Positions 60,738 to 64,000 of a stretch of 64,000 nt of DNA are shown here, in pieces; positions within the stretch are counted from its first letter, which is position 1, and every line of letters starts with the position of its first letter. The stretch lies in the NCBI RefSeq assembly GCF_954871325.1, contig NC_088775.1, forward strand, positions 52,925,561 to 52,989,560, read 5' to 3'. Origin of the DNA: Gordionus sp. m RMFG-2023 (Eukaryota; Nematomorpha; Gordioida; Chordodea; Parachordodidae). The translations under genes and the position numbers were made by a program. The notes under the pieces were generated by a model. The model was not told the DNA's origin. It did no database searches and saw only the letters and a program-made list of their open reading frames with translations.

Positions 60738-61400
60738 TGGAAAAATGATAATTATCATAATAGGAGGTATTTTTAAACATATAAGATTTTTTTGTGATGC
60801 TAATGGGCAAAAAGATGTTTTTTTTAGCCTAAATAGGCTAAAATAGGTATTGCAAACATTTAAATAAAACTTCAGTGAAGATGTACCCTAAAAAAGTGAC
60901 AATTGTCATAATTGTTATTTTTAAAGTTTTTTAAATTTTTTTGACACAAGTATGCATAAATATAGATTGCTATTATGTTAAATTAAAAATTTAATGAAGA
61001 TGTACCCTAGATAAATGACAATTGACATAATATTTTTAAAGTTTTTTAAATTTTTTTGACGTAAATAGGCTAAAATAAGTATTGCTAACAACATGGCTAA
61101 ATAAAACATCAGGGAAGATGTACCCTAGAAAAGTGACAATTGTCATAATCATTATTTTTAAAGTTTTTAAAATTTTTTTGACGCAAATGGGCATAAATAT
61201 AGATTGCTAAGATGATAAATTAAAAATTTAATGAAAATGTACCCTAGATAAATGACAATTGTCATAATAGTTAATTTTAAAGTTTTTTAAATTTTTTTGA
61301 CGTAAATAGGCTAAAATAAGTATTGCTAACATGTTTAAATAAAACTTCACTGTAGATGAACTCTAAAAAAGAGACAATTATCATAATTGTTATTTTTATA
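60738..61400. repeat. ~118-base satellite with GACAATTGTC core
   Basis: At least five units have cores near 60897, 61016, 61133, 61252 and 61371, and a diverged one lies directly after the LTR. Two unit types alternate (one with TAGGCTAAAATAAGTATTGCTA, one with GCATAAATATAGATTGCTA), giving a ~236-base higher-order repeat. Each unit has GATGTACCCTA and a TTTAAATTTTTTTGAC block. GACAATTGTC is a perfect palindrome. Confidence 0.85.
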
Positions 61401-61409
61401 GGTATTTAG

Positions 61410-62040
61410 ATTTTTAAATTGTTTAAATTTATTAAATAGTGAATGATAAAAGTAATAAATTTAAAATATAATTGTACCTACATATTATCATCACCTTATG
61501 CTTATAGCCCAGCCTACTTTTACATGTGTTTTATCACTTGTTTATTTATATTTACAGGTAAATATATTAAAAAACTCTACTATACCCTCTACCCTAGCCC
61601 TATATTTTAAAAAAAATTTGACATAAAATTTTTGTTTTAGATGTCTTTACATATTGTGAAATAATTTCTATTTTTAATTCTTATAAAAAACAAGACGCTA
61701 ATATTCTTCTGTATAATATAAGTTTCTAATTCATGATAAACAAACTTAGAAAACATTCGGAATTTACTAGTCTATAGACTCAAATCAATTGAATAAGATT
61801 TTACTTTTTAAAAATTAAAATTCTTTTTTTAGATTTTTTATTTATTTATATTATATAATTTATTTATTTTTTTCGCTTGATTTATTTATTTAATTATTAT
61901 TTTTATATAAATCATGTTCGCCTTCGCTTATGCCATTATAAATGGAAATAATTAATAAACATAAAGAGAAAGTTAATAAATAAGAAAATTATTATTAAAA
62001 AAAATAGACTACATAAAAATAATTTTTTTTAAATATAAAA
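61410..62040. other. AT-rich spacer upstream of the BED gene
   Basis: No repeat or ORF of note; may include the promoter of the gene starting at 62041, but no clear element was seen. Confidence 0.4.
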
Positions 62041-64000
62041 ATGGATTTTTCTCTTTCTAATTCTCTGAAGATTTCCAATCGACCTCACAGTCGCAGCAGG
62101 AAATTGAGGTATAATTATGTATTTAATTTTTTTGTTAATTATAAAATATAATTTTATTTTGGTATGCTTGAAAATGAACTTATTCTTATTTGAGCAAAAC
62201 TATAAATACTAATATCAGAGAATCTCTGACTTGCAGTATCATATGCACGGCCCGGCCCGCATCTTTTTTAAAATTATATTCGCGGCCCTAATTTTTTAAA
62301 AATAGATTATAAATATTATTGATTTTTATAACTAATAATGGCGATTTCAAATATTTGGTTTTAAAATATACGGCCCGGCCCGATTTTTTTATAAAAATTT
62401 TTCAGAACCGGCACGGTCCGGGTATATTTAAAAAAATTAAAATACGGCCCGACCCTAAACTAATGATGGGCATATTAAATGATATAATTATATATATAAA
62501 TTCTGTGGCAAAATAGGAAATTTGCAATTCAACCAGGTTTCTATTTTTCAAATTATTTTGCTTATGATTTTTTTTTTCAAAATTTACAGAAAAGAAATAA
62601 TTACGATTATGTAATGTAATAACATTTACTGAGTTAGAAATTTTTAAAATAAAATAAGTTTCTATTTTAAGATTATAGTTCCTGTTGTGTTTTCTTAATG
62701 AATTATATATATTTAAAATTATAATAATTACAAAGAAAATTTCCTGCTAATTATTTTGATAGGATTTTTTTTCCGGCTAATTATTTACTAGAATTTATTT
62801 TTCCTGGGATATAGTTATTTTAAAATCTAAAAAATGGGGAATTTATTTCCGGAGAATAATTTTATATGGTAATTTTTTTCCGATAATTATTTTTTTTATT
62901 TTCGAATACCATTCGAAGAGCCAAATTTTTCAAGATAGACCCGCGAATTATTTTTTAAAATAATTATTTATTTTATATAGACTTCTACTGAGTCATTAAG
63001 GTGTAGTTCAATGTTGGAAATGAATGGGGATGATTCTGTGAATAGTTCTGATATTTTTAATATTAAGAATTATTTCTACCATACTCCAAAAAAGACACAT
63101 AGGAAATGTTCTTTATGCCAGAAGATGTATCGAGTTAGTACGGCGATAAGTATATATTTTTTAAATAATCATTCATAATTTTTACAAATATTTTATGTGT
63201 GTTAATTCAATAAAAATACCAAATTACCAGAGTTGTTAAACCATATTTTTATAAGTAGCGCGCTACCGCTGCCCATCAAAAAAAATGTAGCACGCTATTA
63301 GCTAGTATTTTTTTTTAAAATAACTTTGGTTACCTATTAATATTTTTATAAAAAATATAAATTTGTTTTATTTTTTGTTTATAATGTAAATGCATAACAT
63401 AATATATAATACATAAAAAGAGAAGTTTTTATGGTTCTAATTATGGCCTTTTTGTCTGCTATCTAGCGCGCTATCTATCAATCAATAACAAAAAAGATCC
63501 AGCTACTTAAAAACTCTGATTAAAATAAATAATTTTAATTTAATTAGATTCTCGACATTATGTAAGCCTTCATTAGATGAATCTATTAATAATATAAAAT
63601 TTAGACCTGTGCGCCGATCTGATGTCTCAATTTACAGCGGCGGTATTTTATGTTTGCCACCGCGAGTAATCAATTATCTTATATATCCTAGACATTTTAT
63701 TTTTAATAATCATTTTATTTAAATTAAACTTGAGTAAATCAATTATTCCTTCCTTTATTGTTTATCACGGCGGGGCACAGGTCTAATAATATCTAATAGC
63801 TTATTAATCAGAATAGGTTTTTATATCATCTATATCCTTAATATTTCGAAACTTTCAATAAGTTTTACTCCCCAATCACATTTTATAAATATTTTTAGCA
63901 AATTTACGAGGGCATATGAAGTCTATACATCCGGGAGAATTATCCACCAAATCATCGAAGTCCCTGATTCATTGTTCGGAGCCAGAAAATTATCTGATAC
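62041..64000 (+). CDS. BED-zinc-finger gene, 5' part (runs off the window)
   Basis: Exon 2 (63001-63149) encodes DDSVNSSDIF, then KKTHRKCSLCQKMYRVSTA. A phase-1 GT-AG intron (63150-63898, donor AGTATAT, acceptor ATTTTTAG) joins it to TNLRGHMKSIHPGELSTKSS at 63899-64000. Together they give a BED finger: C-x2-C, then H-x4-H. A possible exon 1 (62041-62108, MDFSLSNSLKISNRPHSR..) ends at GTATAA in phase 2 and fits an acceptor CATTAAG just before 63001; alternatively translation starts at the ATG at 63011. BED fingers bind DNA and occur in hAT transposases and in genes domesticated from them; which applies here cannot be told. Two MITEs lie inside the intron. Confidence 0.65.
62245..62475. repeat. 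GC-rich repeat with CGGCCCGGCCCG motifs
   Basis: CACGGCCCGGCCCGC near the left and CGGCCCGACCCT near the right, with another CGGCCCGGCCCG in the middle, sit in otherwise AT-rich DNA; a MITE-like relic in the first intron of the BED gene. The ends are not well defined. Confidence 0.5.
63228..63518. mobile_element. hAT MITE, CAGAGTTGTTAAACC ends, 291 bases
   Basis: The left CAGAGTTGTTAAACC and right (inverted) CAGAGTTTTTAAGTAGC ends carry TAGCGCGCTA near the left and TAGCGCGCTA inside the right. It shares terminus and subterminal palindrome with the BED-type hAT at 19.5 kb and is probably its deletion derivative. The flanking 8-mers do not match. Confidence 0.75.
63602..63785. mobile_element. 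MITE, TAGACCTGTGC ends, 184 bases
   Basis: The left TAGACCTGTGCGCCG and right GGGGCACAGGTCTA ends are inverted repeats. The flanks ATAAAATT and ATAATATC agree at six of eight positions, an eroded TSD. Same family as the fragment at 15436-15560. Confidence 0.75.

Overview
This window is very AT-rich animal DNA, almost certainly nuclear and probably from an invertebrate. Three things point that way: short GT-AG introns of roughly 75-110 bases, a gene that looks like the metazoan Integrator subunit INTS15, and a mixture of hAT (ZMYM/TTF and BED types), MULE, PIF/Harbinger, LINE and Ty3/gypsy elements typical of invertebrates. The species cannot be named from the sequence alone. No bacterial genes, CRISPR array or complete tRNA/rRNA gene was found. 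Every family assignment comes from reading motifs; no search was run.

Layout. 0-7.3 kb: a LINE endonuclease relic with a tRNA-like box beside it, then a second LINE with its reverse transcriptase split by a 2.5 kb foldback element that has a perfect 9-base target duplication. 7.4-13.0 kb: a 5.6 kb hAT with perfect 8-base target duplications, an intron-containing transposase and a tandemly triplicated exon. 13.5-19.5 kb: hAT and MITE relics and some unassigned exon-like ORFs. 19.5-23.6 kb: a BED-type hAT relic invaded by a better preserved 2.6 kb ZMYM-type hAT. 23.6-33.2 kb: LINE pieces cut by a 5.15 kb non-coding element (itself holding a MITE and a 1.6 kb foldback) and by a transposon with very long inverted repeats and an unclassified transposase. 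34.3-40.2 kb: a second, chimeric copy of that transposon, invaded by a hAT carrying a large internal inverted duplication.

42.4-45.8 kb: a Harbinger scrap, a 699-base hAT-like element and the INTS15-like gene. 46.7-49.1 kb: a hAT end followed by about 16 units of a ~128-base satellite. 49.4-50.3 kb: a MULE transposase. 52.7-53.3 kb: a CpG-dense TTCGC minisatellite. 54.6-60.7 kb: a broken Ty3/gypsy element sitting inside a ~118-base satellite. 62.0-64.0 kb: the 5' end of a BED-zinc-finger gene whose introns hold MITEs and which runs off the window.

The window is mainly a nested transposon graveyard with two candidate cellular genes. The most unusual signals are: the long-TIR transposon and the nearly identical 660-base patch shared by its two copies; a primer-binding site that continues through the whole T arm of a tRNA; several elements sharing one AGTGTTGTTAA terminus but each with a different palindromic subterminal motif; and three long inverted repeats that could form long hairpin RNAs.
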